From Cyprinodon diabolis (Eukaryota; Chordata; Actinopteri; Cyprinodontiformes; Cyprinodontidae): 64,000 nt of DNA. The DNA lies in contig CM060081.1 of NCBI GenBank assembly GCA_030533445.1, forward strand, positions 37,807,611 to 37,871,610. Reading direction: 5' to 3'. The position numbers and the translations under genes are program-made. Shown here in pieces: positions 33,991-46,789 of this stretch; the first letter of the stretch is position 1; each line of letters begins with the position of its first letter. The notes under the pieces were generated by a model, which saw only the letters and a program-made list of their open reading frames with translations, did no database searches and was not told the origin of the DNA.

Positions 33991-36900
33991 CTAAAGGCAG
34001 CAAGTACAGAGATTGCAATAAAATAGAGATGGTCTTTTACTTAGTCTTGTCAATATATTTTCGAATTAGAAGGAAATGTTTTACACCTGTTGAGGTATTC
34101 AAGATAACCCAAAGATTTGTACATAAGGTAGGAGGAGCATCATGTTTAACATTGCGGTGTCCATATAATCTGTAAAACTCCCTGCATAATTATAATAAAG
34201 CAATTTATATGCATAAAACAAGCGGAACACTATGGCAATAGCCCTACTGCTCCACTTGTGAAAGTAAAATCTGTTGGGCTCTTTTTGGCATCAAGACAAT
34301 TATTCTTATTGCCACATTGCCAGACAGAACACTGTTAAAATAAAAAAAAGGAGCATCATGTTTATGGGTAATCAAACTAAAATCTTTCAGCCTTTTTGTT
34401 TGTGCAGGATCCAAAAGGCATGCTGCTATGAAGATATAATGACTAATATCACCTGAGACAGATCTGCAGAAGAAAAATATTTAAACTATGGTAACCCAAA
34501 AATTTGAAAATATTCAACATCAGACTCTCTTTGATGTTATTTATTTTTTAACTTTATGGGAGAATAATTCCAACTTTTTCACAAATGTATTGTTGTAGTG
34601 CAATGTATTATAGTAACAAATATTAATTAAAATGTAGATAAAAGAAAAGAAAAATTCTGACACCTTGAAACATCTAGTATTAGTTTTAAAGCCTCTTTAG
34701 ATGTGCTTATAAATATCTTTCATGTTGAAATTAAAGAATTCTGTGACACACTTATTTTTCTATACAGACTTTAGTATTTCAGCCAGCCATTTATGTTTTG
34801 TATGATTTCTTGCATTACATGATAAATAAAATGGCTTCTGGTTGATGCCTGCTGTGTTCTTATCTGTGTTCAGCATGTGAAAAGTACAGCAATAAATGTT
34901 TCCTTTTCATCGTTGTGTAATGAAAACAATTGGGAGATAGGAGGTAGAGGTTATTCTAACTGTGTCCTTGATTAATGGGATTTCATCAGCATCTCTCTGC
35001 TGTGTGGACTGACATTCCTCTCTTCAGCAGAGGGCAAATGAAGGCCAAGCTGACTGCCAAATGCATAATATATGCCTACACGTCTTGAACGCTGTCAAAA
35101 TGAATGTAAACCTGAGGGGAAAATGCAAACAAATCTTCATCGAGGTGTGTGGATAATGCATCATGTTGTGTGTAAACTACATTATTGCGTTCAATATGTC
35201 AGCTGCAATGCTGAAAATAATTTAAAGTTGAATTTAAAATAACTGTAACATCTGTAAGATATAGTCCAGAATTAGACTTTTTTGTGTTACGAGAAAGAGT
35301 GTGAGGGTAATTCTGTGTTGAAATGAATCCATGAAATCCATAAATGCCTGTGAACAGCCTCCCACTCAGATTATTATGCCTTTTGACAGCCAAAAAAGAC
35401 ATATTCCATCTGTTCTAGTGTCCCTGTTTGCGGTTTGTAAATTGGCCAAGTAACATCAGAATCTCTTGATAGGAAGTCTGCAGGGATACAGAAGAAGGAA
35501 GTAGAGCCAGAGGCAGAATTGCTTCTTGCTGCTACATTTTGTTGTCAGTGGTCTGTCATTGAGTGTTGTTGTGCTGCTTTCTTAAAAGAAAAACCTTCAA
35601 GTGTTTCTGCTTGTGGTAATTTTCTGTGAGATTTTGCGGTGCCATTTATTCAGTCATTGTCTGCAGTCTGCTGTTGTCTGTTCATGTACCGGACTCCCTC
35701 TTATCAGTCCTTTGTGCATTTCTTTGCTGTTGGTCATATATTCTCTGTAAAACTGTTGAAAGACCTAGTAAAGGGAATGCATCAGCTCTACAAAAACCTC
35801 TAGGGTTCAAGATTGAACTTGCTTCTTATTGGCTGTGTATATTGTACATTTTGGAACTGAAGAAAGATTTCCTTGGACTACTATTTCTAATAAAAGTAGG
35901 ACAACAGGGAGCTGAGAAGGAGTTAGGCAACATAAATCAGTAGACAAGTACTAAACAGATGCAGCACTGTTAACTAAGACTGAATGGAAATAAACTGGAG
36001 GAGTACCAAGAGCCACGGTATGCAAATCAATAAAATATCTTGATTAAAACAAGATCATAGTGAAATACAATGCAAATGGATGTCAAAGCCGGCCATACAT
36101 TACCCTTATAAATGTAAGCAATACCCATCTATAACAGTGCATAGGCTTTTATGTGACAGCTCTCCAATAATTACTGAAAATGTGTTGAGTGTTTTCTTTG
36201 CTCTATGTAGGTCAGAGACAGAAGTGTGAAGGGTTAGTTTCATCTCTATTCTTGTATGTTTCTTATTTTCCCCATAAGAATGGCTTTCACACAACTCTGC
36301 TCCTGGGGCTCTTTATTTTTCTAAGCAGCTATCATTTTCATGTGCTGTTCAAATATCTATATGCTTAAAGAAAGCCGCTGAGGATATTTTATTTCAACCC
36401 AAGAGAAGCTAAACTTTAAGATTTCAGATCTGTTCGCAGGTAGAACGTTTAATTTAAGACACCAGCTTTTTTACATCTCTTAGTGTTATTTTGCTTTACT
36501 TCGTCCATCTCAGTGAAGTGTACAAGAGAGAATGATTGCTCAGTCAGTGTGTCTTTATTCTGTAAAAGAATAATGACAAATCTACATCACTGGTTTTTAG
36601 AAATAAAATGTGGAGCTTTTATCCAACTAAACTATATTGTCTGCATTCACCACAACACAGGCTGCACATCCACCACCCAAATGACCTTTGTTGTAATCAG
36701 CACTGCTCTGATAAATGCAGAAACAATGCAAGGCAGGTTTTCCAACCACAAAACGCTCTTTGTTATTTTCACCACTGAGTGGGACAAACAACATAGCTGT
36801 GTTTGTGGCACAGAGGATGTATAGTAAAGTGGCTTGAAGGCTGTAGTGGACTGGAATAATTGTTAGGTGAAATGCTTGTCTTTAAAAAAATATGGCTGCT

Positions 36901-39900
36901 TCGCAAAACATAATTTTTATTATCCTCATTATTATTATTAGTTTATTTGATAGGGACAGATGCACAGTAACAGCAGTCCTAGAGTATATATTTATCATGG
37001 TGAATATAGCATTGGATAATTTGTTGCTCTTGTCCCTGGATGGTCTTTTAAAAACAGTCTATATAAAATACTACAGCAAATAAAGTAATGGTTATAGACC
37101 AACATGTGCAGTTATTAACTTAAAACGGTGACAAAACAGTAAACATTATTAAAATGCATTTTTTGGTGGCGCAAATGCATGGTTTGTTTTTCAAAATGGT
37201 AAAGTTAGTTACGAACTTTAAACTGACAGGGAGTTAATACCAAAGTACAGGGCCTCTCTCTGAGAGAGAAGTTTTAGCCAAAGAGTCAGCTATTGTGGAT
37301 CGGCTGAAGTTCTGCTTTTAATGTATGACTCAGACAACTTTTATTGTCATTTATTTTATACACAGAGCGTATACAAAACAAAAATTTAATTTAGTACAGC
37401 TTTTCTGACAGTAAATTAACATTTTCATTCCATAAGCAAATGTATACATTTGCATGTGGACATTAAAAGATCTCTTTAAACAGAAACAAAATGGTGCAGC
37501 AGTGAAATCTGGTTTGCTTCTTCTTGTAGCCAACCGGGCCAGATTTAGCAGGCTTTCTAGTGGTTTGAGAGTAGTGTGGTGAGTCTGTAACCAAACGGTA
37601 GCTCTGCAAGACTTCAAGGCCATGTTCTGAAATAGCAGGCTAACAAATTCCATTTTTCATTGAGTACTTGCTTTCTCATATAAACTCCATGTATGGAAAA
37701 ATGTCTCTAAAAATGTTAACAAAGCAATGTTTGCTTTGTAATGTTGCTTTTGAAATGATGAAAAACATTAAATCAAACTGGATTATCAGTTGTAATCCTT
37801 GCTTGAAGTAAATAAAATAGGGAAACTGGTTTTGCTATTTAAAACAAGTGTGCATCTGAATCAGTGTTGTGTGTTTGCTCATCCCAAAAGATTTAATAAG
37901 TTTGCCATGACGGGCAGCAACATGTTGATACTGAACTCTGACTGCTGAAAAAGCATATGATCAATATGAAAAGCTAAAAAGAAAAAGAAACAATAAGATG
38001 CCACCTCAAAAAAATCAGTGTTTTTTGGGACTTGTCCAGCAGCACTATTTTTTTATGCAGTGCAAACATGTATGTTTAGGCCACAATAAAATGTGGAGAG
38101 AAAACTGCTATGTTTGAAAGGATATTGCTGCACAATTTCAAATGAATCTGTTCTTTTGAGAAAACTGGGGGGTATTTTCTGCTTTTTTTAAAGCCATCAC
38201 TATTTTCTCACTGTACAGTAGTTCTAATACGTTAAGTATTTGGCAAAACAGAGACCTAATTAAGGGTAAGATGATATGATGTCTTATATTGCCTTGAAAA
38301 TGTAATAATTAAACTGTGAGCATTACTATATTTACAATCCTATAATAATGCTGATCCTTTTAAGCTAACAATATAAGTTCATTATCATTTGTCTAGTTCA
38401 CTATTATTTTGATTATTTGCATTGTAAAGCTAACTTTTTAAACCATTAGCAATTTTTAGTTTTAAGACATGGCAACTAACCAATCTTAAAAGAACATGAT
38501 TCAACACCTACACTTGTTTCTTTTTATTTTAAGGATATGGTATAATATAAATCCAACCTGGAGAGACTTACAAAGAGAAAGTTTAGGAAATACTACATTC
38601 ATTTATTCATGTCAGACAATCAGATTATTCATAACTTTTCAATCTATGCAAGGACTTATTGACTCTCTCGAATCCCTCACACTAAGCATGAATGCAGCGA
38701 CAGTGGAGAGGAAAACTGCCTTTTAATAGGAAGACAACTCTAGTAGAATCAGGCTCAGTAAGGTGCCATCTGCCGAGGCCGACCTGTTCAAGGAAGCAGT
38801 AGATAAAGATATAAACAAAATAATTTTTTTGGCGCTTGCGCTCTGGCAGAAGACTTTGATGCTCTGAATCAACATACCCCTGGATGAGTAACCTAGAAAT
38901 AGATGAGAGTAGTCTTCCCCCAGGGCCTGGAATCTGGTGGAGAATTTAGCCACAAGGTGATGAGACCGAGAACAGTCTGAGAATGAGGGAGGAGGAAGGA
39001 GAGTGAAGGGGATTTTGAAAGATGATTGGCTTCGTAGAAGGTGTGGCTCCCCAGTTGATTAGCTGTAGCTGAATGAGGGACATCACAGGTGTTTCAGGTG
39101 AAGCTGTCTTCCAGATTAAATTTACGCTTAAGTTTAATTACTCCTATAACTACACATAAATAATTCCTGCTGAACATCGTAAATCAAAGGATTTGCTGAA
39201 CATTTGCAAAGATTGTTGTGTTATTAACACAAGCATTTGTAGCCAACAAGTTAATTTTAAAATAAAAATCAATTTGGCATTTCCTCTTTATTATGTAACC
39301 TTTGTGAATAATATGCCAAAGAAATAATAATGAATATGGTATTTTTCCTTATTTGCTATTAAGACAAAAAAATATTGTCGTTTTCACCCGGGAAAAACAG
39401 ACTCTCATATGGACAAGCATCCCAGCCAGAACTATGGAGGTTGCCATTTCTGTTGGTTTCTGCTGAGAACTTCCGGGAGCGTCTTGGAGTGTGCTCTGTG
39501 GCGTGAGGGAGGAAAAGTTGGAGATCTAATGGTTTGTGGTCATTGTCGAAGACAGCCACTCTGTATTGGGTTAGATAAAGTCATAAAAGAGTCATGTCGT
39601 GACTGCTCCTACACCACATAAAACTCAATGGAAACAGGAGGGCACCTGGCCCTGCTTTTTCCCCCCCCAGGTGCCATACCGGAGTCTTTCCTGCAGCAGC
39701 AGGTTATTATAGAATTAGAAAACAAATCAGTTGTAGGTAGCAGAAAATGCTTGGTGGTAAAAAATAAATGTATACACCCATGAAAGAGGTGTCTCACCGA
39801 AGATGATGGTGGATTTTAACGAGGCAATTTCTTATGTGCCACAGTTAATCTGGCACTTCTAGGTGGGGAATGTAAGCAGTTTCACTTATCTATAGTATAT

Positions 39901-40034
39901 ATCCATGTCTTGAACGCCACCTGAACACTAAACACTGCACATCTGGCTAAGAAGGCTCAGCAGCAGCTTTTCGTCTGAGCAAACCAATGAAGTTTGGTTT
40001 ATTTCTGATTATCCTTAGAAACTTCTATAGCTGA
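33991..40034. other. Intergenic or intronic, few features
   Basis: Mostly ordinary AT-rich DNA. 34,860-35,180 is a balanced, non-repetitive block that might be a conserved element. 38,740-39,110 (GGCGCTTGCGCTCTGGCAGA ... GTGGCTCCCCAGTTGATTAG) reads like an interspersed repeat, but I cannot name it. Short ATT repeats lie near 36,925. Confidence 0.4.
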
Positions 40035-40262
40035 ACAACTAATATGATCTTGACCAGTTTCATCACAGTCTGGTATATCGTATCAGCACTTCTTGGTTAG
40101 GTGGTTCGCAAACCTCTGCAGGCAGTGGTACAGACAGCTAAAAACATCAACACGACTGTCAGAATCCAGAGAACAGCTGTCACCATCCTCAAGACCCCCA
40201 CCCACCTTTAGTGGCGACTTTTCACACCTATCGCTTCAGGCTATAGGTAAGGAAGTGGGAGA
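40035..40262 (+). pseudogene. LINE reverse-transcriptase C-terminal remnant
   Basis: The plus-strand reading gives LTSFITVWY, then KPLQAVVQTAKNI, TVRIQRTAVTILKTPTHL, a stop, and RLFTPIASGYR. This order (trial of T.FI.VWY, then VV.TA..I, then DPTHP..LF..LPSGRRYR) is the C-terminal tail of many fish LINE ORF2 proteins. It is short, with stops, and clearly dead. Confidence 0.55.
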
Positions 40263-42965
40263 AATTGGATACAGTTCTTCAGACTAAGGGTCTCATTCTT
40301 TCTTCCTTCAAGCTTCTTAAACTGCTGACACTTCTCTATAAACATACATTGTTTATTAAACAGAGGAAAAATTTAGTTACTCAGGAAGCATGTTTTTGGA
40401 CTGTGTAATTGATAGGGTTGTCCTGTTACAATTTTGTAATTTCCGATATGATTAGAATAAGAGCTGAACAATTTTTCATAAAATCTAAATACCAATTTTT
40501 TTTTAGTTGCTATTTTTTCCAACTAAGATTATGATTTTATTTAGATTTTCCTTTGCATATAGCTACTACTTTAAAAGCGTAGTGCCTACTCTTGAACTGT
40601 TGTTCTACATGTTTGTATCTTGCTTTACATGTGAATTTCAAGTGCTGCTGGATAAAAAGGCTGGTAAGGATTTCTTCTGTCAGTTTGCTTATTTCAGGGA
40701 TTTAAGCATATTAGATCAGCAAATTCCTGGTATATAACAATATAAAACATGTTAACAATATCTCTGACTTAGGACTTTGGAACAAAGAAAGCCATTTTAT
40801 TTGTATAATATTCTGAATTCTATCACCTCTGTTATCTATTAATATTCATTATTAGGAGAATTAAATGAAAATAGAATAAAAAATCCAATAAACTGCTAAT
40901 AATTTAATGTCTTAGTTTTAAAAAAATGTAGAAAATAAACAGAATAGTTTAGGAACTTTATTTAAGCAAGTTGTGATCTATGTTCTCACTGATAAAATCA
41001 AATATCCTCTGAGGTAATTGGGGTCTACAACATTAAGACAGTTGTGTTGGTTGTTGGGATATCTAAATTAATCTGTAGCTCCAGCTTTTTTTAAACTTTG
41101 TATTTTGGGAAGAGTTTCTCAAACCTCTATGCTAATACTGTGCTTGAATTAAAATGCCTACTTGCTTAATGCTTTTACTAAGTTTTCAGTTTAGGAAAGA
41201 AATTTGAAAGTCCTACATCATGTAGGGAGAACATTGTGTTTGTCAATATTTTTGTTCAATTCAGTGATGTATAATCCTACAAAGATTCGTTATCTCAATT
41301 TACTGTATTTTACATGCTACTGTTTAGTTAAGCAGCTTTGGCATGTTTACAGAGATAAGAAAGCATTCCAGTCTTTCAGACTATTTACTTTCTTTGACTT
41401 TGCCTGAAATAACCCCAGTTAAACAAGAGTGGTAGTGAAAGCTAAATGTTTTTTGTCTTAATGTTGTTTTACATTTAAGGCGCTTGTGGCCTAAAATGTG
41501 TTCCAAGGGATTTATTTCCCCTTTTGATGTATACATATTATTTGAGGCGTTAAGTCTTTTAACGAAAGATTATATTTACTTGACCTTATCATTTATTTTC
41601 TTAAGTCGAGAGTAGATTTCTCTACTTAAGCAATTTCCTTACATTGAAAACCATTTATATCCCTGGAGTCTTCAGAGATATTAGTTTTTTTCCCCCGCAA
41701 AGGTCAACAGTCATCTCCGCACTCTTATGTGGCTTTAGATCCAGATGGTACTAAATAAACTAGTTAACTAGCTGATCCACCTCCTGAGCATGCAAAATCA
41801 TCATTGTTCTAAATCAATTCAATTATAGTTTTTTTATCTGTAAACTACAGGTGTTTTGCAAACTTAGATTTAGTCATTTGAACAAAGAAAGGATTGGTGG
41901 GAGAACAGAACACTTGGAAGCATCAGTGCTGATAGTTTTTGTGTTGGAGAATATGTTCTCAAGGCTTAGCTGCTGGTGAGTCAAGAAGTTTATGATCCAC
42001 TGATAGATTGAGGCCACCAATTTGAGCTGGTTTACAAAGTCTGTGTTGATGTTGTTGAAGTCTTTCTTTCAGATTCCTTACTAAGCAGACTGGCAAAGAA
42101 AAGTTGTCACTATGCGAGCAAGTTGCCTCACCAACTGGAAATACAGTAGATTTTTTGAGAGTTTGCATCATCGGATAATGTTCAGTGAACTTTCTGAATG
42201 TATTTTGAATTTCATTTTGAATATTTATTATATTTGTAATCATAAAGCAAACAAAAAATGGGACAACATAACTGAAAACTTAAGCATATACAGTTGTGCT
42301 TGAAAGTTTACACACCTTCTCATTAAAGAAAATAAACACTAGTAATTCAAATAATACAATACTGAAAAAAGTAATAATAAATACATATTTTTTGAATTAT
42401 ATTTTAATAAATAAAATATTGATTTTGAATTAAAAAAATTATAAATAAAAGTAACTGTCCAAGAAAAACAGAATACCTTGCTCATGAGCAGTGAACCAAC
42501 ATACCTGTGAACAGGTGCCTTACTGAGGTCTTGAACCTTACAGAAAATCACATGATTTCAGTGTTTGCCTCAAAGTGTTGCTCAACAAAATTTGAGTATT
42601 AGTGACTGGAGCTTGTGGAAGATTATTTAATTAACATGGACAAGGTCATACCCATCATACAAAAAGATTTAAACCAGTCCAGTGCTGTTTCCTTAACTCC
42701 TACAGCGTGTGCAAGCCTTTCTGGAAGATTGTGATGGAATTTATCAAATGCAGCAATGAGATCTAACTGGACAAGCACCAATACAAGTTCATTATCTGAG
42801 GTAATAAATATATCATTAGTGATTTTGACCAGTTCTGTTAATGTGTTATGATGAACTCTAAAATATGGTGGCCAAGAGGTGTCAGGTTAAAAACAAAACT
42901 TTCAACAGAAATACAAAAGCCACAACACAAAAAAGGCGTGAATTATCTGGTACTTAGCGTTACGA
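40263..42965. other. Intergenic or intronic; possible transposon end near 42.3 kb
   Basis: Ordinary AT-rich DNA up to 42,290. From there ACAGTTGTGCTTGAAAGTTT followed by ACACACC resembles the terminus of several teleost DNA elements, but I could not find the other end before the LINE begins at about 42.9 kb. Confidence 0.35.
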
Positions 42966-44666
42966 TTGATTGAAAACACTGATACTTCGTGGATCCTACT
43001 ATATAGAATTAGTGGAGTATGTAGTTTAACACACATCTCTGCAGCTTCTCTACTGTTACCCACTCTTTACTCCATCCAGACAGTGTCTTGCCCACGACCA
43101 AAATCTAATATATTAGCAAAGATTCCCAAAGGAGTAAATCATGATAATCTAATTAAAATCAAAATAACTCCAATTGGGGAAAAAGTTAAAACAATTAAAT
43201 GCGGTCTGTTTAACATAAGATCTCTTTCCTCTAAAAGTCTGCTAGTTAATGACTTGATTTGTGATAATCACATTGACTTGTTTTGCCTTACAGAAACCTG
43301 GCTGCAGCAAGAGGATTATGTGAGCATAAACGAGTCAACTCCTTCAAGCTATTTAAATTTTCACATACCCAGAAGTTCTGGGCGAGGAGGAGGAGTAGCA
43401 ACAATCTTCCAGTCTGACTTACTGATTACTCCCAAAACAGTTAATACCTACAACTCTTTTGAACATTTAACCCTTAATTTCCCTCATCCAAATTTCAAGG
43501 CAAGAAAACCTCTTCTTTTTGTAACTTTGTATCGTCCGCCAGGTCCTTACTCTGAATTTTTAGATGAGTTTTCAGAGTTCCTTTCTGATTTGGTATTAAA
43601 TACTGACAGGGTCATCATAGTGGGAGATTTTAACATCCATGCTGACATTGAAGGCGATAGCTTAAGAGCAGCCTTTAATGCTATCTTAGACACTATTGGC
43701 TTTGTTCAAAATGTGAATAGTCCCACACATTCTCATCTTCATACTTTGGATCTTGTGCTGACATACAGCATAGAATGTGAAGAAATAACAGTATTTCCTC
43801 ACAACCCTGTCCTCTCTGAACACTTTCTAATAACCTTCAGGATTACTTTAACAGAGTTCTCCTCCCCCAAAAGAAGGTTCAATTTTAGTAGATCTTTATC
43901 AGATGGTGCAGTTATAAATTTTAAAGAATCTGCTTCACTTTCTCTCTCCTCTGTGTCGCTGAGCAGTGCTGCAGAGTGCAAAAGCATAGCTTATTCCCCT
44001 TCACAGGTTGATGATTTTGTTGATGGGGTTGCTAGTTCTCTGCGTACTGCCTTAGACAACGCAGCTCCCTTGAAAATGAAAACTGTTGAAAATAGAAAGC
44101 TTGCTCCTTGGTTTAATGCAGAGCTGCGTACTTTGAAGCAAAATGCTAGGAAACTGGAGAGAAAATATCGCTCCACAGGACTGCGGGAGTCCTTCCTAGT
44201 CTGGAAAAATGGTTTACTGCTGTATAAGAGGACCCTTTGTAAAGCAAGAGCAGCATACTTCTCCTCATTAATAGAGGAGAATAAGAATAATCCTAGATTT
44301 CTTTTTAATATAGTTGCCAAACTCACCCAGAGCCATAGCTCTGTTGAACCGTCCATTCCACCTGCTCTTAGCAGCAATGATTTTATGGGATTCTTTATAA
44401 ATAAGATTGATCTTATTAAAAATAAGATCATAAGCACTCCTCTATCCGCGATTGTACCTGAGGTAGTCATGGAATCTGAACCGGGTTTAGACTGCTTTGA
44501 TCCAGTTGAACTTTCTGAATTAGCAAAATTATTGTCTTCATCTAAGCCTTCAACTTGTATGTTAGATCCAGTTCCAACCAGGTTATTTAAGGAGGTATTC
44601 CCTTTGATCTCCTCCTCCATTTTAGATGTGATTAATCTATCTCTGTTACAGGGATATGTACCTTAA
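42966..44666 (+). pseudogene. L2-like ORF2, endonuclease part
   Basis: 566 residues. The apurinic endonuclease domain shows [42 protein letters not shown] and SEHFLITF, which carry the catalytic Glu, Asp/Asn and the terminal His pattern of EEP nucleases. The frame then runs into the connector and stops at TAA (44664). The same frame continues directly with [20 protein letters not shown], so this is a single nonsense change. Use of the first ATG as the true start is uncertain. Confidence 0.85.
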
Positions 44667-45575
44667 GCTTTTAAGGTTGCTGTAATTAAACCTCTGCTTA
44701 AGAAACCGTCTCTTGACCCAGATGACTTGGTTAATTATAGACCTATATCCAATCTTCCTTTCTTATCCAAAATTCTTGAGAAAGTAGTTGCCAAACAAGT
44801 TTGCGACCACTTACACCATAATGAACTTTTTGAAGAGTTTCAGTCTGGCTTTAGAGCTCATCATAGCACTGAAACAGCTCTGGTGAAAGTCACTAATGAT
44901 ATTCTCATGGCCTCAGATAATGGACTCGTATCTGTGCTCGTCCTGTTGGATCTTAGTGCTGCATTTGATACAGTTGACCATAATATTCTTTTAGAAAGAC
45001 TTGAATATTTTGTTGGAATTAAAGGAACAGCACTAGACTGGTTTAAATCTTATCTATCTGATCGAATTCAGTTTGTTTATGTTAATGATAGATCTTCAAC
45101 ACGCTCAAAGGTTACCTGTGGAGTACCACAGGGATCAGTGCTAGGACCAATTCTCTTTACTTTATACATGCTCCCAATTGGTAGAGTTATTAGACAGCAT
45201 GGGATTAATTTCCACTGTTATGCTGATGATACCCAGCTATATCTGTCTATAAATCCAGATGAAGCTAACCCATTACATAGATTACAGGCATGTCTTGAAG
45301 ACATAAAAACCTGGATGACTCTTAACTTTCTGCTTCTGAATGCAGACAAAACAGAAGTTATAGTCTTTGGACCAGAGTCTCTGAAAAAGAAGCTGATTAG
45401 CCAGTCACTTCATTTTGATGGGATTAAACTGATTTCAGATAATAAAGTAAAAAATCTTGGTGTTATTTTTGATCAGGACCTGTCATTTAAATCCCAGATC
45501 AAAGAGGTTTCTAGAATTTCCTTCTTTCATCTGAGGAATATTGCAAAAATTTGGAAATCTCCTGTCCAGGGGTGA
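44667..45575 (+). pseudogene. L2-like ORF2, reverse transcriptase part
   Basis: Same frame as the endonuclease part. RT motifs in order: [62 protein letters not shown] and YADDTQLYL (45219 onward), with the catalytic aspartates intact. The frame ends early at [14 protein letters not shown] because of a shift near 45,550. Confidence 0.85.
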
Positions 45576-46062
45576 TGCTGAGAAACTAGTCCATGCATTT
45601 GTTACTTCAAGGCTGGACTATTGTAATTCTTTACTATCAGGAAGTCCACAAACTGTAGTTAAAAGCCTTCAGCTGATCCAAAATGCTGCAGCCAGAGTTC
45701 TGATGAAAATTAAAAAGAGAGATCATATCTCTCCTATCCTGGCTTCTCTTCATTGGCTTCCTGTTAAATCAAGAATTGAATTTAAAATCCTCCTTCTCAC
45801 ATATAAAGCCTTAAATGACCAAGCTCCATCTTATATCAGAGATCTGATTGTTCCTTATGTTCCTAACAGAGCACTTTGCTCTCAATCTGCAGGTTTACTA
45901 GTGGTTCCTAGAATTTCTAAAAGTAGAATGGGAGGCAGATCTTTTAGTTATCAGGCTCCTCTCCTGTGGAACCAACTACCAGTTTTAGTCCGTGAGGCAG
46001 ACACTCTGTCTACTTTTAAGACTAGGCTTAAAACTTTCCTTTTTGATAAAGCTTATAGTTAG
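45541..46062 (+). pseudogene. L2-like ORF2, C-terminal part in shifted frame
   Basis: Continues the L2 protein in the +1 frame: [70 protein letters not shown] and [16 protein letters not shown] before a stop. These are the standard C-terminal phrases of CR1/L2 ORF2. One added base, or two lost, would explain the shift. Confidence 0.85.
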
Positions 46063-46789
46063 GGTGGCTCAGGTTATCCTGAGCTGTCTTTAAAGTTATG
46101 CTGCTATAGGCTTAGACTTTTGGAGGACATAGGGACCCCCATTTCATCTTTCTGCTTCATTCTCTCTCTGTTCTCCTATTCTGCAGAATCTGTTAGTTCA
46201 ATCTCTAACGTTCTGCTCTCTCTGCTTTTCCTCAGAGTAGCTTTGCCTCGTCTGTTCCTGTTTGGCTGTGACGTCATCCAGGAAAGAAACATCAGCTGTG
46301 CTGCTTCCATCAACACCCTTGTTTTTAGATGTTGGAGATTGGCCTGTTTTCCAGTGTGGTCCTGTTTCTCTGGCCGTGGCTGGTTGGATGTGCTCTCTTC
46401 ATCCTCTGGCATGGGAGCTGCCTTGGAGCTCGTCTGCCTGGCTGTGTGTTTCCTGGACGGGGCCGCCTTTTACAGCTGCTTTTTGTATCTCTGCTTCTGT
46501 CTCTTTGAACCCCAGTCGACCTCGGCAGATGGCCGCTCACACTGAGCCTGGTTCTGCTGGAGGTTTCTTCCTGTTAAAAGGGAGTTTTTCCTCTCCAATG
46601 TCGCTGCAAGCATGCTTAGTGTGAGGGATTGTATTTGAGTCAATGAGTCAATGCAATCAACTGGTTTTCCTTAGATAGAAAACTTTGTATCAATTTGACT
46701 GTATGATCTGGTTGAACTGTAAAGTGCCTTGAGATGACATGTGTTGTGAATTTGGCGCTATATAAATAAACTGAATTGAAATTGAAATG

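Larger units (their letters stand above)
42966..46789 (+). mobile_element. L2-like non-LTR retrotransposon, nearly complete
   Basis: A LINE with endonuclease and reverse transcriptase in the usual ORF2 order and an L2-style 3' end: AGTGCCTTGAGATGACATGT, GGCGCTATATAAATAAACTG and a short AATTG-type tail to about 46,789. The untranslated part from 46,063 includes the familiar GGTTTCTTCCTGTTAAAAGG block. The coding frame is broken once by a stop (44664-44666) and once by a +1 shift near 45,550. The 5' boundary is not defined and I find no ORF1. It lies in the same orientation as the flanking genes. Confidence 0.85.

Noticed and set aside
35626..35943. 105-codon plus-strand frame
   Set aside because: Cys/Leu-rich by composition, without an upstream promoter, splice site or homology I recognise.
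43991..44620. 209-codon open frame on the minus strand
   Set aside because: It is exactly antisense to the L2-like ORF2, whose plus-strand frame has clear endonuclease motifs; the minus frame has no recognisable protein character.
46120..46624. Open frames after the LINE coding region
   Set aside because: They lie in the L2-like 3' untranslated region, which is shared with other copies of the family and not coding.
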